Source of the DNA: Oscillatoriales cyanobacterium
GTDB taxonomy: Bacteria; Cyanobacteriota; Cyanobacteriia; Cyanobacteriales; Laspinemataceae
Direction of reading: 5' to 3'
NCBI GenBank assembly: GCA_011390955.1
Contig: JAABRM010000023.1
Location: 1-64,000 of the forward strand
Length of the DNA: 64,000 bases
Every line of letters begins with the position of its first letter. The stretch's first letter is position 1. Made by a program: the position numbers and the translations under genes. The notes under the pieces are model-generated. The model did not search any database. It was not told the DNA's origin and saw only the letters and a list, made by a program, of their open reading frames with translations. Shown piece after piece: positions 9,212-17,263 of this stretch.

Positions 9212-10744
9212 TTATCGATTCACTGCTGGTCGAAAAGATCCCCCCTCTAAACCTTTGAGAAAGTTGACAATAATATTGACTGGGGGCAATTTTAAATTGG
9301 GAACAGCGATCGCTCTCTCGGAGTTTTCAGAAATTAAAGAGCTTAACAAACGTTTGCCAAAGTTAGCATTATGATATATATCCAAGGTACGATTCCCTGA
9401 ATTTGTTAAAATTGTTTGGGTATTAGCCTGAAAAAAATTTTCCCTTTGGAGATTGCGCGTAAATGTGGGCGAATTATGTATTTCTCTAACAGTTTCTCTG
9501 GCTTCATTCAATCTATTTAATATTTCATTAGATTGAATCATTTGCACCACATGAACCAGGTTTTCTTGTGTCACCTTAGCATCAGCAAAAGGCAGGATCG
9601 CAGCAAAGGCGATCGCGAATAAACTCTGGTCGCTATCCATCGTAAAAGTCAGTTTGGTTCGGCGTTGGCTGAGTTCAATATTCGGAGGAATCATCATAGC
9701 GGAATATCTCTGAGCAATTTGATGATAGGTGAGGGCGACGGCTAAATGAGCATCGGAATCCAGGGGAGCATCAATAATAATTTGCACCGTGGGCAAAGTA
9801 TTGTGAAAAAAGTTTTCTGCCCCTTGGCCCGTAAATCGGTAAACTTGTGTGCGATCGCCCTTTTCACTCAGATCGACCCACTCACAAGTTAACCCTTCAG
9901 TTTTCAGACCAAACCGAGAAACCCCATACAGCTTGGCGCCAGTTAAAGTTGCCCCAGAAAGATCCGCCCCCGTCCAATCCACTTCGCTAAGATTAGCTTG
10001 ACGTAAATCCGCATAAACTAAACTCGCATCAATTAAATTCGCCTGATGCAAGTTAGCTCCTCTTAAATTCGCCCCACTCAATTTTGCTCCCGTGAGGTCA
10101 GCCCCACTTAAATTTGCCTCACTTAAATCTGCCCAACGCAAATTAGCGCCACTCAAGTCGGCGCCAACCAATTTGGACTGAGACAGATCCGCTTGTCTCA
10201 ACTCTGTATTTCTCAAATTGGCAGCGGTAAGATCCGCTTCACTAAAATTAGTTTCGCGTAAATTCGATAGTTCAAGATTGGCGCCAATCAGAGAAGTCCC
10301 ACGAAAATCTGCCTCCGTTAAATTGGCGTTAACTAAGTTCGCTTGTCTGAGTTTAGCTTCTCGCAAATTAGCGCCATTTAAATTAGCTTGTGCGAGGTTA
10401 GCCCCACTTAATTCCGCTCGCATCAACTCCGCTCTAATTAAAGCCGCTTGCATTAATTGTGCATCACTCAGATCCGCTCTAATTAAATTAGCCACATTGA
10501 GATCCGCACTAGACAGATTCGCCCCAGTAAGATGAGCGCTATTCAGTTTAGCGACATTCATTTTTGCATGAGAAAGATTTGCGCCAGAGAGATTTGTGCC
10601 ACTGAGATTGGCAATACTCAAATTGGCTCCACTTAAATCGATATCGCGTAAATCTAACTGGGAAAGGTTGACCTCAGTCAGGTTACTCCCAGCAAAATTT
10701 CTTTCGCCAAGCGAATATTTTTTGATCAGTTCTTCTGCTTCCAT
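9212..10744 (-). CDS. Pentapeptide-repeat protein (paralogue 2)
   Basis: This 510-residue protein is colinear with the paralogue at 7020-8582. It has the N-terminal MEAEELIKKYSLGERNFAG, about 50 pentapeptides of the ANLSG type, the junction GLKTEGLTCEWVDLSEKGD, and a C-terminal domain containing LPTVQIIIDAPLDSDAHL. The ATG at 10744 was chosen because it aligns with the paralogue's start and is preceded by AGGGTAGGG. An upstream TTG at 10804 would add 20 residues. The two genes clearly arose by duplication, and the C-terminal domains have diverged more than the helix. Cytosolic; function unknown. Confidence 0.85.
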   Translation of the reverse strand: MEAEELIKKYSLGERNFAGSNLTEVNLSQLDLRDIDLSGANLSIANLSGTNLSGANLSHAKMNVAKLNSAHLTGANLSSADLNVANLIRADLSDAQLMQAALIRAELMRAELSGANLAQANLNGANLREAKLRQANLVNANLTEADFRGTSLIGANLELSNLRETNFSEADLTAANLRNTELRQADLSQSKLVGADLSGANLRWADLSEANLSGADLTGAKLSGANLRGANLHQANLIDASLVYADLRQANLSEVDWTGADLSGATLTGAKLYGVSRFGLKTEGLTCEWVDLSEKGDRTQVYRFTGQGAENFFHNTLPTVQIIIDAPLDSDAHLAVALTYHQIAQRYSAMMIPPNIELSQRRTKLTFTMDSDQSLFAIAFAAILPFADAKVTQENLVHVVQMIQSNEILNRLNEARETVREIHNSPTFTRNLQRENFFQANTQTILTNSGNRTLDIYHNANFGKRLLSSLISENSERAIAVPNLKLPPVNIIVNFLKGLEGGSFRPAVNR

Positions 10745-11305
10745 CGCCCTACCCTGAAAAATCCCCGACCCGATCGGCTTAAACTTCAGCATCACGATGC
10801 TCAATTTTAATCCATCTCGGTGGGAAAAGTTAATATATTTAATCGTCTGGTTGATTCAGATTTATGAGCCTTTTTATCCTCTAGCGAATCACTTTCATGG
10901 GGCTAGAGCCAAAATTTTGGGGGTGAATTCCGGGGTTTTACCCAGAATCCCAACAAAACACTAATCTACAAAATATCCCAAATATCTCATATTTTATTTT
11001 GACAGAGGGTTGAAGCGTCAACATGGCCAATCAAGACTCCTGGGCAGACAATATGGGGGCAGATAGGGCGAGTTCGGTCATTGAGCAGGATGACTCAGGG
11101 GGCTTAGTCTGAGCAGATTCATGCTGGCGGCGGAAATCTACTCATGGGAATGGTAAGGTTATAGGTGAAAAATCCGTCATAAAAACTTGTGAAGCAACAT
11201 ATATCATTCTCTATGATGATTCCGGTTGAATCACGGTTCGTTGAACTACTCACAGGATGTGTTTAGTTAGGTATGATGACCGATTGTCAGTTTTTTGGGT
11301 AGCAA
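10745..11305. other. Divergent intergenic region before tyrA
   Basis: About 560 bp separate the divergent starts of the pentapeptide gene and tyrA, so it should carry both promoters. No consensus -35/-10 pair or recognised operator was identified. A frame from 11257 overlapping the tyrA start is an out-of-frame shadow. Confidence 0.4.
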
Positions 11306-12157
11306 ATGAATATTGGGATTGTCGGACTAGGACTAATTGGTGGTTCATTAGGGTTGGATTTACGCTCACTAGGGCACCAAGTTTTAGGGGTTTCTCGTCG
11401 CCAAACTACTTGCCGAGTGGCCAAAGAACGCGGCATTGTCGATGAATCTGATGTGGATCTCAAACTGATGGCATCCGCAGAGGTGGTGTTTATTTGTACG
11501 CCGATCGCTTTAATTGCGCCAACGGTACAACAGCTAGTTCCTTATCTGGCTGCTGATGCCATCATAACGGATGTGGGGTCGGTAAAAATGCCAATCGTGG
11601 AAGCAATTTCCCCCTTGTGGCCAAATTTTGTCCCGGGGCATCCGATGGCAGGTACGGCAGAAACAGGGGTGGAAGCGGCATTACGCAATTTGTTTGTCGA
11701 GCGACCTTATGTGCTGACCCCGATCGCGACTACCCCCAGGGATGCGGTAGAGACGATCGCTCAACTCGCGCAGTCCCTGGGATCGCAGGTTTATCAATGT
11801 TCCCCCCAAGCTCACGATCGCGCCGTATCTTGGATCTCTCACCTGCCGGTGATGGTTAGTGCCAGCTTATTGGATGCTTGCGCCCAAGGGGAAACGGATC
11901 CCACCGTGCTGGAGTTGGCCAAACAATTGGCATCTTCTGGGTTTCGGGATACCAGTCGGGTCGGAGGTGGGAACCCCGAACTGGGACTGATGATGGCTCA
12001 ATACAATCGCCCAGAATTGCTGCGATCGCTGTATGTTTACCGTAAAACTCTCAATGATTTGATTTCCCAGATCGAGGCGGAAAACTGGCCGGGGATCCAA
12101 AAAACCCTCGAACTTACCGCACAGGTGCGTCCCGAATTTGTCAAAAATTTAACCTGA
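11306..12157 (+). CDS. tyrA: Arogenate/prephenate dehydrogenase
   Basis: This 283-residue NAD(P)-dependent dehydrogenase of tyrosine biosynthesis begins with a Rossmann dinucleotide motif (GLGLIGGSLG, residues 7-16). It contains VFICTPI, the TDVGSVK segment and GHPMAGT, followed by SHLPVM, which carries the conserved substrate-site histidine. The C-terminal helical dimerisation half ends RPEFVKNL. Cyanobacterial TyrA enzymes of this length (Synechocystis about 279 residues) mainly oxidise arogenate to tyrosine with NADP; that preference is family knowledge, not shown here. The protein lacks a chorismate mutase or ACT domain, so it is the short monofunctional form. A type-1b aminotransferase elsewhere in the window (36147-37319) could make arogenate from prephenate. 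Confidence 0.9.
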   Translation: MNIGIVGLGLIGGSLGLDLRSLGHQVLGVSRRQTTCRVAKERGIVDESDVDLKLMASAEVVFICTPIALIAPTVQQLVPYLAADAIITDVGSVKMPIVEAISPLWPNFVPGHPMAGTAETGVEAALRNLFVERPYVLTPIATTPRDAVETIAQLAQSLGSQVYQCSPQAHDRAVSWISHLPVMVSASLLDACAQGETDPTVLELAKQLASSGFRDTSRVGGGNPELGLMMAQYNRPELLRSLYVYRKTLNDLISQIEAENWPGIQKTLELTAQVRPEFVKNLT

Positions 12158-12550
12158 CCCCAGTCCCCGGAAACCCCAAAAAAGGGGTAAAATAGTTGAC
12201 ACAGCTTGGAGTCTTTCAGTCAAACAAAAGCCTTCAATTGTTCTCAAACCAATGTCGGCAAAGAGTTTTCCTCTGAACAGTTGTTAGACAATGCTAATAA
12301 ATGGCTTTTCTTGCAAACAACACTGCCAAATGCTCACTTTTAGAGTTAAAATATCCAACTAAATCAGTCTAAGAGGTCGATCCCACACCGAGAATGTAAC
12401 AAGCAATACATGATTTCAAAATCCTAAATCGATCGAAGCGAATGGGTGAGTGATTAACTCACCGAGTTCAGCGGATTTCAAATTAACGCAAGCATCACTT
12501 TCAGTCAATAATAGACCTTGAAAAACTTAACTATCGAGGAGAAACTACCC
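12158..12550. other. Intergenic region with small hairpin after tyrA
   Basis: ACCCCAAAAAAGGGGT (about 12173-12188) could form a short hairpin just after tyrA, but it has no U-tract. A TTGACA at 12195-12200 lacks a good -10 partner. A long leader therefore precedes the next gene, and no RNA structure was recognised in it. Confidence 0.35.
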
Positions 12551-12862
12551 ATGCTACACCGCAAGATATATCAACTTTGTTGTGATGGTCGTGAAGTTTA
12601 TGTTTTCTTGCGGGATCAGCAACGTTGGATTGAACGTGCCCACATTTTAGATATTGAGGGAGATTTAGTGACCCTGCGCTATGAAACCGATGAGGAAGAT
12701 GAGATTTGTTCTTGGGAAGAAATCGTTCGGTTAGAAAGTATTGGATCGATTAGTCAAAAGTTAGCATCGGTGCCAACGGGTAATTTCGATCTCCCAGTTT
12801 CCGACGATTGTCCCGAAGCTGAACAATTGCCAAAATCATCTCCAGATTCCAATTTCGACTAA
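12551..12862 (+). CDS. Small conserved cyanobacterial protein of unknown function
   Basis: This 103-residue protein starts at the ATG at 12551, which has a strong GAGGAGA Shine-Dalgarno eight to ten bases upstream. An upstream TTG at 12518 is therefore rejected. The first 70 residues (MLHRKIYQLCCDGREVYVFL, then DQQRWIERAHILDIEGDLVT) look like a compact beta-rich domain with an acidic loop, YETDEEDEICSWEE. The C terminus is acidic and probably disordered. The compact N-terminal domain resembles a protein I recall from many cyanobacteria, without a known role. The gene is monocistronic, with its own terminator at 12939-12976. Confidence 0.75.
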   Translation: MLHRKIYQLCCDGREVYVFLRDQQRWIERAHILDIEGDLVTLRYETDEEDEICSWEEIVRLESIGSISQKLASVPTGNFDLPVSDDCPEAEQLPKSSPDSNFD

Positions 12863-12938
12863 ATTTCTAGACCGATATAATCTCTTTATTTTCCTCGTTG
12901 GTCTAGCAATGTGTTGAGATATTAATTATTAGTCAGTA

Positions 12939-12976
12939 ATTAGTCAGTCAGCGATCGCCTGTCTGACTAATTTTTT
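12939..12976 (+). terminator. Intrinsic terminator
   Basis: ATTAGTCAG (12939-12947) pairs perfectly with CTGACTAAT (12963-12971) around a loop containing a HIP1 octamer, followed by six Ts. It terminates the small conserved gene ending at 12862. Confidence 0.75.
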
Positions 12977-12992
12977 ATGTTTAATCTTTAAT

Positions 12993-13230
12993 TTGTTGGT
13001 TGTTGTTGGTTGTTGGTTGTTGGTTGTTGGTTGTTGGTTGTTGTTTGTTGGTTGTTGGTTGTTGTTGGTTGTTGGTTGTTGTTGGTTGTTGTTGGTTGTT
13101 TGTTGTTTGTTGTTTGTTGGTGGTTGTTGGTTGGTTGTTGTTGGTTGTTGGTTGGTTGTTGTTGGTTGTTGGTTGGTTGTTGTTGGTTGTTGGTTGGTTG
13201 TTGGTTGTTGGTGGTTGTTGGTTGGTTTTG
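12993..13230. repeat. TTGGTTG/TTGTTGG simple repeat tract
   Basis: About 240 bp of GTTGTTGGTTGTTGG-type units. All three plus-strand frames stay open as Val/Leu/Gly/Cys strings and the minus-strand frames as Asn/Gln/Pro/Thr strings. This is the signature of simple repeats rather than of genes. The sequence is complementary in type to the CAACAAA tract 160 bp downstream. Confidence 0.85.
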
Positions 13231-13273
13231 GCCAAATTTAATCCTAAATAAGTAAATTATAAATAACAAACAA

Positions 13274-13373
13274 TATAGCGGTTTTTATTGTATAAATTAT
13301 AGAGGTTTTCTGGATTCCCGCGCAGGCGGTAATGACGGTTTTTTTGTACTTCATAACTCCACAAAGTGCTATA
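13274..13373. mobile_element. MITE-like element, TATAGC family, copy 1
   Basis: This 100-bp element begins TATAGCGGTTTTTA and ends GTGCTATA. It contains the palindromic core TGGATTCCCGCGCAGGCGG and the tail TTTTTGTACTTCATAACTCC. Related copies lie at 15414-15514 and, inverted, at 24532-24619. It sits between two simple-repeat tracts. Confidence 0.6.
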
Positions 13374-13387
13374 AATAATATTATATA

Positions 13388-13540
13388 TTAACAAACAACA
13401 AATAACAAACAACAAACAACAAACAACAAACAACAAACAACAAACAACAACAAACAACAAACAACAAACAACAAACAACAAACAACAAACAACAAACAAC
13501 AAACAACAAACAACAAACAACAACCAACAAACAACAAATA
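13388..13540. repeat. CAACAAA simple repeat tract
   Basis: About 150 bp of AACAAACAAC units lie directly downstream of the metallo-hydrolase gene (minus strand). The tract is complementary in type to 12993-13230 and brackets the MITE-like copy. Reading frames here (Val-Cys-Cys-Leu-Leu repeats) are artefacts. Confidence 0.85.
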
Positions 13541-13542
13541 AA

Positions 13543-15270
13543 TTAAGTTTGGATTCCAGCGGCTTCAAAAGCGGGACAATATCCCGTGGGTGTCACCTTA
13601 AAACTAAATAACGGTGAGGTTTGGTTCCAACAACGTTGCCCCCGGTAGTGCCAGCAGTTACCGCAACAGTCGATCCCCGGAGGGACTCTAGCGGCAGTCC
13701 CCTGGGTGAGTAGTTCTCTTTGGGATAAGCCGCGTAATACCAATTCATCCCCTTGCCAACGGATTTCGACTAATCCAGTGTCCGCAAAGGTTTGCCAGCG
13801 CGGATCGGTGGCGATCGCCCCCGGTAGCCCAATTGTCACCCAGTCATCTTCTTCGTTCAACTCCCCTTCATAAGTGGTGGGCGTAATTTCCGGTTGGATA
13901 AAAGTTTCCCCGATGGGTAATTCTACTAATTGCATTGGCTGGGGTAAATGCAGTTGGTAACGATTGCGTAATTCATCCAAATTGGTCAAATCGGCCAAAT
14001 AGTTGGCGGAACTGTGAAAAAATACCACGTGCTGAGGACGAATATTATGTATCAGTTGGGTGGTGCCAGAAACATCGCAATGTTCCGCCAGCAAGTAAGT
14101 TTCTACGAATAATTGAGGGTTTTCAGTGGGGACAGAGGGAACGACGCGGAAATCTCCAGGACTTTCGGGGATTAAGACCAGCCAAGGGGTCGAAGCGGTT
14201 TGGCAATACTGCTGTAAATCCGCAGTTTCATCGGTGAGGACGATACAAGGAGACTCCCCTAAAGTTGGCCTTTGTTCGGGAAGTAATCGACGAGTTCGTG
14301 GTCTTACTCGGTCATCCCAAAATAGCGGTTGATGTTGGGCAAAATTCTGCACGGTACTGGGCAAATCCGCGAGTATGTTTAAATAGGCATCACAACCGAG
14401 GGCGACTTGTCCATCTACCCAGATATCTAAGTCTTTCCCGGTGAAGTTGTGGTGCGATCGCAGCAACATGAGGAGTTCTTGACCCAAACCCAGTGCCGGT
14501 GAGGGCAAAATTACCGATTGTCCTTGGGCGATCGCTACATTAATCCGTTCTGCCAGTTGATTTTCCAGGTTGCGCCGTTTTCTGATCCGAGAAGTGCCAT
14601 AAGTGCCTTCGAGAATTAACACATCAGGACGTAATCCCCGTAACTCTTCCAGGGGCAAGCCTTCGACTAATCGCGAATTGGACAGGAGAAAATCTCCGGT
14701 GTATAAGACTGTATAAATATGAGATGACTTATCTCGTTCCTGGGGATCGAGATAACTGAAGAGGACTGCGGCAGCCCCAGGTAAATGACCGGAGGGAAAT
14801 AGTTGAGCCGTCAAACCATCCAGTAATTCTACCGGGGTGCGCCACGGCAGGGCTTGAAAAAAGGGCGCCACTGCTGGCGGATTGCCCAGACAAAAATCCG
14901 GCCAATTCAGTGGTAATAGTTGGGTGGTGACTTCACTGGCATAAATCGGTAATTGATTAAATGCCTGATGTAAGGCTAATAAACCTTTAGCATGATCCTG
15001 ATGGGCATGAGAGCAAAAGACCAAATCTGCCGGTAGTCCATTGTCGGAGTTGTCGGCGATCGCTTCTGACAATGGGGCAATATTCTTTAGACCACAGTCA
15101 AGTAGAACTCGGTACGGACCGATTCGCAGGAGTAAACAAACTCCCTCATCTTCATAACCCACGCTATAGGGTAAACATTCGAGGGGTGTGAGGTTGGCTT
15201 GATTTTCCACTTTTGATTGTGATTTTCTGCGATGATTTGATTCACATCGGACTGACCCACGGAAGGCCAT
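13543..15270 (-). CDS. MBL-fold metallo-hydrolase, beta-CASP type
   Basis: This 575-residue protein has the metallo-beta-lactamase zinc motif HAHQDH (within CSHAHQDHAKG, about residue 88), a following SGHLPGAA histidine, a TGDF aspartate and LEGTYG, the start of a beta-CASP domain. A later HVVFFHSSA histidine completes the site. Beta-CASP enzymes are mostly RNA (or DNA) nucleases, such as RNase J and CPSF73. An unusual C-terminal extension holds a four-cysteine cluster (CCGNCWHYRGQRCW, then YCPAFE) that may bind another metal. The first 30 residues are basic and poorly conserved-looking. It reads leftward into the CAACAAA tract. The ATG at 15270 is the first start; a shorter start near LTPLECLP is possible only with a non-ATG codon. 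Confidence 0.8.
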   Translation of the reverse strand: MAFRGSVRCESNHRRKSQSKVENQANLTPLECLPYSVGYEDEGVCLLLRIGPYRVLLDCGLKNIAPLSEAIADNSDNGLPADLVFCSHAHQDHAKGLLALHQAFNQLPIYASEVTTQLLPLNWPDFCLGNPPAVAPFFQALPWRTPVELLDGLTAQLFPSGHLPGAAAVLFSYLDPQERDKSSHIYTVLYTGDFLLSNSRLVEGLPLEELRGLRPDVLILEGTYGTSRIRKRRNLENQLAERINVAIAQGQSVILPSPALGLGQELLMLLRSHHNFTGKDLDIWVDGQVALGCDAYLNILADLPSTVQNFAQHQPLFWDDRVRPRTRRLLPEQRPTLGESPCIVLTDETADLQQYCQTASTPWLVLIPESPGDFRVVPSVPTENPQLFVETYLLAEHCDVSGTTQLIHNIRPQHVVFFHSSANYLADLTNLDELRNRYQLHLPQPMQLVELPIGETFIQPEITPTTYEGELNEEDDWVTIGLPGAIATDPRWQTFADTGLVEIRWQGDELVLRGLSQRELLTQGTAARVPPGIDCCGNCWHYRGQRCWNQTSPLFSFKVTPTGYCPAFEAAGIQT

Positions 15271-15670
15271 TGCTAGGATGTTTTTCTACATCTATAGTCT
15301 AGGCACAAGTGCTACCTGAAAAAAAGCCGGCGATCTTTAGTCGCTTTTTTAGCTTACCGTTTAACGTTCAAATCCCGATCGCCTTTGCTCCGCGATCGCG
15401 ATCGCGAATCAGATACAGCGGTTATTGTCCTAATGAAGTACAGAGTTTTTCTGGATTCCCGCCTGCGCGGGAATGACAGGTTTTTTTTACTTCATAACTA
15501 TGACAATTGCTATAGATCCGATAACGAGGAAGAGATCCCCTGGGATCGAGATGCCGGTTTCCCGTTGATTCCCTGGCAATTCCCAGTCATTTGCCACAAA
15601 ACCGCGATCGCGAATAACTCAAGCCTTAGAATAGTCAGATGATAGCTTGACTATGAGGAATGGGTAAAAA
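15271..15670. other. Divergent intergenic region
   Basis: About 400 bp separate the divergent starts of the metallo-hydrolase and the CpcS-like gene. It contains a HIP1 cluster (GCGATCGCGATCGCG near 15393-15407) and a MITE-like copy (15414-15514). A GTTCAAATCCC string at 15367 resembles a tRNA T-loop, but no tRNA folds around it. Confidence 0.45.
15414..15514. mobile_element. MITE-like element, TATAGC family, copy 2
   Basis: This 101-bp copy begins TACAGCGGTTATTG and ends ATTGCTATA. The core TGGATTCCCGCCTGCGCGGG and the tail TTTTTTACTTCATAACT match the copies at 13274-13373 and 24532-24619. It lies in the promoter region of the CpcS-like gene. Confidence 0.6.
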
Positions 15671-16225
15671 ATGGACAGGTCTAAATTTCACTATTTTTTT
15701 GACTGTTGTGTCGGTCAATGGAAAACTGAACGCACTTATCATTATTTGACTTATCAAGAAGTGGAGCGATCGCACACTGAATTTGTGGTTCACCCGCTAA
15801 CTGCCGCCCAAAAAACCAAGGTATTGGCAGACAACGGGCGACCGGATCATTCTGACTTAGATAGTTTGCCCGGATTTCATCTCGAATTTGAAACCACTTC
15901 CGAAAAGGGCGAACAAGTTTCCCAGCAGCTTAATTTGCTGTTTGTCCCCACCAGTTCTCACGGGTCTATTTTAGAGGGAGACTATTTACGCGATCGCGCT
16001 TATGAAGAAGCCAAACCGATGATTTCCCATTTTCGCTTCGACTCGGAAACTAAGGAATTACTAATGACCACCAACTACACTCGTGTGGTTTCCGTTGATT
16101 CAATTACCCTAATTAACCCGAATTTACGCATTCGGAAAATTCTCAACTATCAGCGTCCCTTCAGTGACCAACCTTTAGACCAAGTGGTATTAGTTGGTTT
16201 TGGGGTCGAGCAAAAAGTCCCTTAA
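15671..16225 (+). CDS. Phycobiliprotein lyase, CpcS/CpeS family
   Basis: This 184-residue protein resembles the CpcS/CpeS/CpcU lipocalin-fold lyases that attach phycocyanobilin to phycobiliprotein cysteines. It begins FHYFFDCCVGQWKTERTYHY, the family's FF..c.G.W.s.RT.H pattern, followed by alternating beta-strands (LHLEFETTSEKG, GSILEGDYLRDRAY, HFRFDSETKELLMTTNY). The length fits the family (about 175-200). Which subgroup (CpcS, CpcU or CpeS) it belongs to cannot be settled by eye. The ATG at 15671 has a GAGGAATGG ribosome region. It is cytosolic, acting during phycobilisome assembly. No phycobiliprotein structural genes are nearby, as is usual for S-type lyases. Confidence 0.75.
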   Translation: MDRSKFHYFFDCCVGQWKTERTYHYLTYQEVERSHTEFVVHPLTAAQKTKVLADNGRPDHSDLDSLPGFHLEFETTSEKGEQVSQQLNLLFVPTSSHGSILEGDYLRDRAYEEAKPMISHFRFDSETKELLMTTNYTRVVSVDSITLINPNLRIRKILNYQRPFSDQPLDQVVLVGFGVEQKVP

Positions 16226-17263
16226 ATTCCCCTAATCCCACAAAGCAAGATATCTGGGTTACGCTCCCAAGGGTGGGACTGGAGTCGGTTTCCCACAGAG
16301 ATTCCTGGAAGACATTGAAGGATCTCAAATCAAATCAATGACTCAACCAGCTTAACCCAGATATTAACCCGATTACTGACCTGATTACTGACATGATTAC
16401 TTATTTGATATTGTGCTTTTCGGCAAAAGTTTTATCGGGTTTTTTTATTCCTCATAAATTCTCAGACTTTTTTAATTTCGAGCCGATTTGAGTCGAGTTT
16501 ATTTTTTGCCCAAGGTTTACCGTCAATCCCGGTAAATTATTAAGTTTTGTAACGTTTCTTGACGATTAATTAACAGTAAGTTCGGGAATGGCAATCTGCA
16601 ACCATTTTGGCGGATCCTAAATATTAAGGATAGTTCGGGACAGGGAAAACCCCACGAGCGATCGCCTCTCTCATGGGAATCGTGCAGTTTGTCTAGGCAA
16701 TAATCCCTCAGTCTGATGATTGCTGAATTGCTGGATGCGGGAAAAACGAATGACTTGATTCATTTCCAGGCGATCGCGCTTATAGGTAGATCCCATCATT
16801 TGATCCCCGGCAAAGAGAAAAAGTGAACTCGCCACAAAATATATGATTCAAACGAACCCATTCAATGATACCATGTGAAAATTGAGCGGTGCTTTTCTGG
16901 ACTTTTACTTCCGGTAGTTTAATCGGTCTTCACAGACTTGTCTCAACCACAATTCGCTCAAGAGACCAGTACATTTTTATCGTGAACCCTAAAACTTTTC
17001 AGGATAGTAAGACTCAGCTTAAAATGAACCGCCCCTCTAAAAAACCCCCGATTTTGCGTTTTTAAATTGGCAAGCGATCGAAGAATAATGCTGTATTTTA
17101 TAGCAAATTATCTTGAAATAAAATCAAAAGGAGATGCTAAACCTGAAATCAATGATGCTGTTTTCATTGTGAATGGCCAGCCTCAAATAGGATGCCTAAC
17201 AAAAACGCATCGGGGAAATCATTAAATTTAACTAAGTTAGGAGGCAGCCATAGGAGGTTTTCA
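16226..17263. other. Long intergenic region with tandem repeat and possible terminator
   Basis: About 1.04 kb without a gene. GATTACTGACCT/GATTACTGACAT 12-bp repeats lie at about 16370-16400. AACCCGAT (16365-16372) can pair with ATCGGGTT before a T-run (about 16434-16447), giving a long-looped terminator-like structure for the lyase gene. The right end is the leader of the coiled-coil gene, with two AGGAGG-type sites at about 17238 and 17252. Confidence 0.4.

Noticed and set aside
8929-9250. Two short plus-strand frames between the pentapeptide genes
   Set aside because: No ribosome sites, overlapping each other, no similarity to known proteins.
10218-10535. Plus-strand frame opposite pentapeptide paralogue 2
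   Set aside because: Same antisense effect of the regular 15-bp coding repeats.
12981-13568. Overlapping frames in all directions
   Set aside because: Simple TTGGTTG/CAACAAA repeats; all frames are open at once, so none is evidence for a gene.
15364-15384. GTTCAAATCCC resembling a tRNA T-loop
   Set aside because: No acceptor stem, D-arm or anticodon stem can be formed around it.
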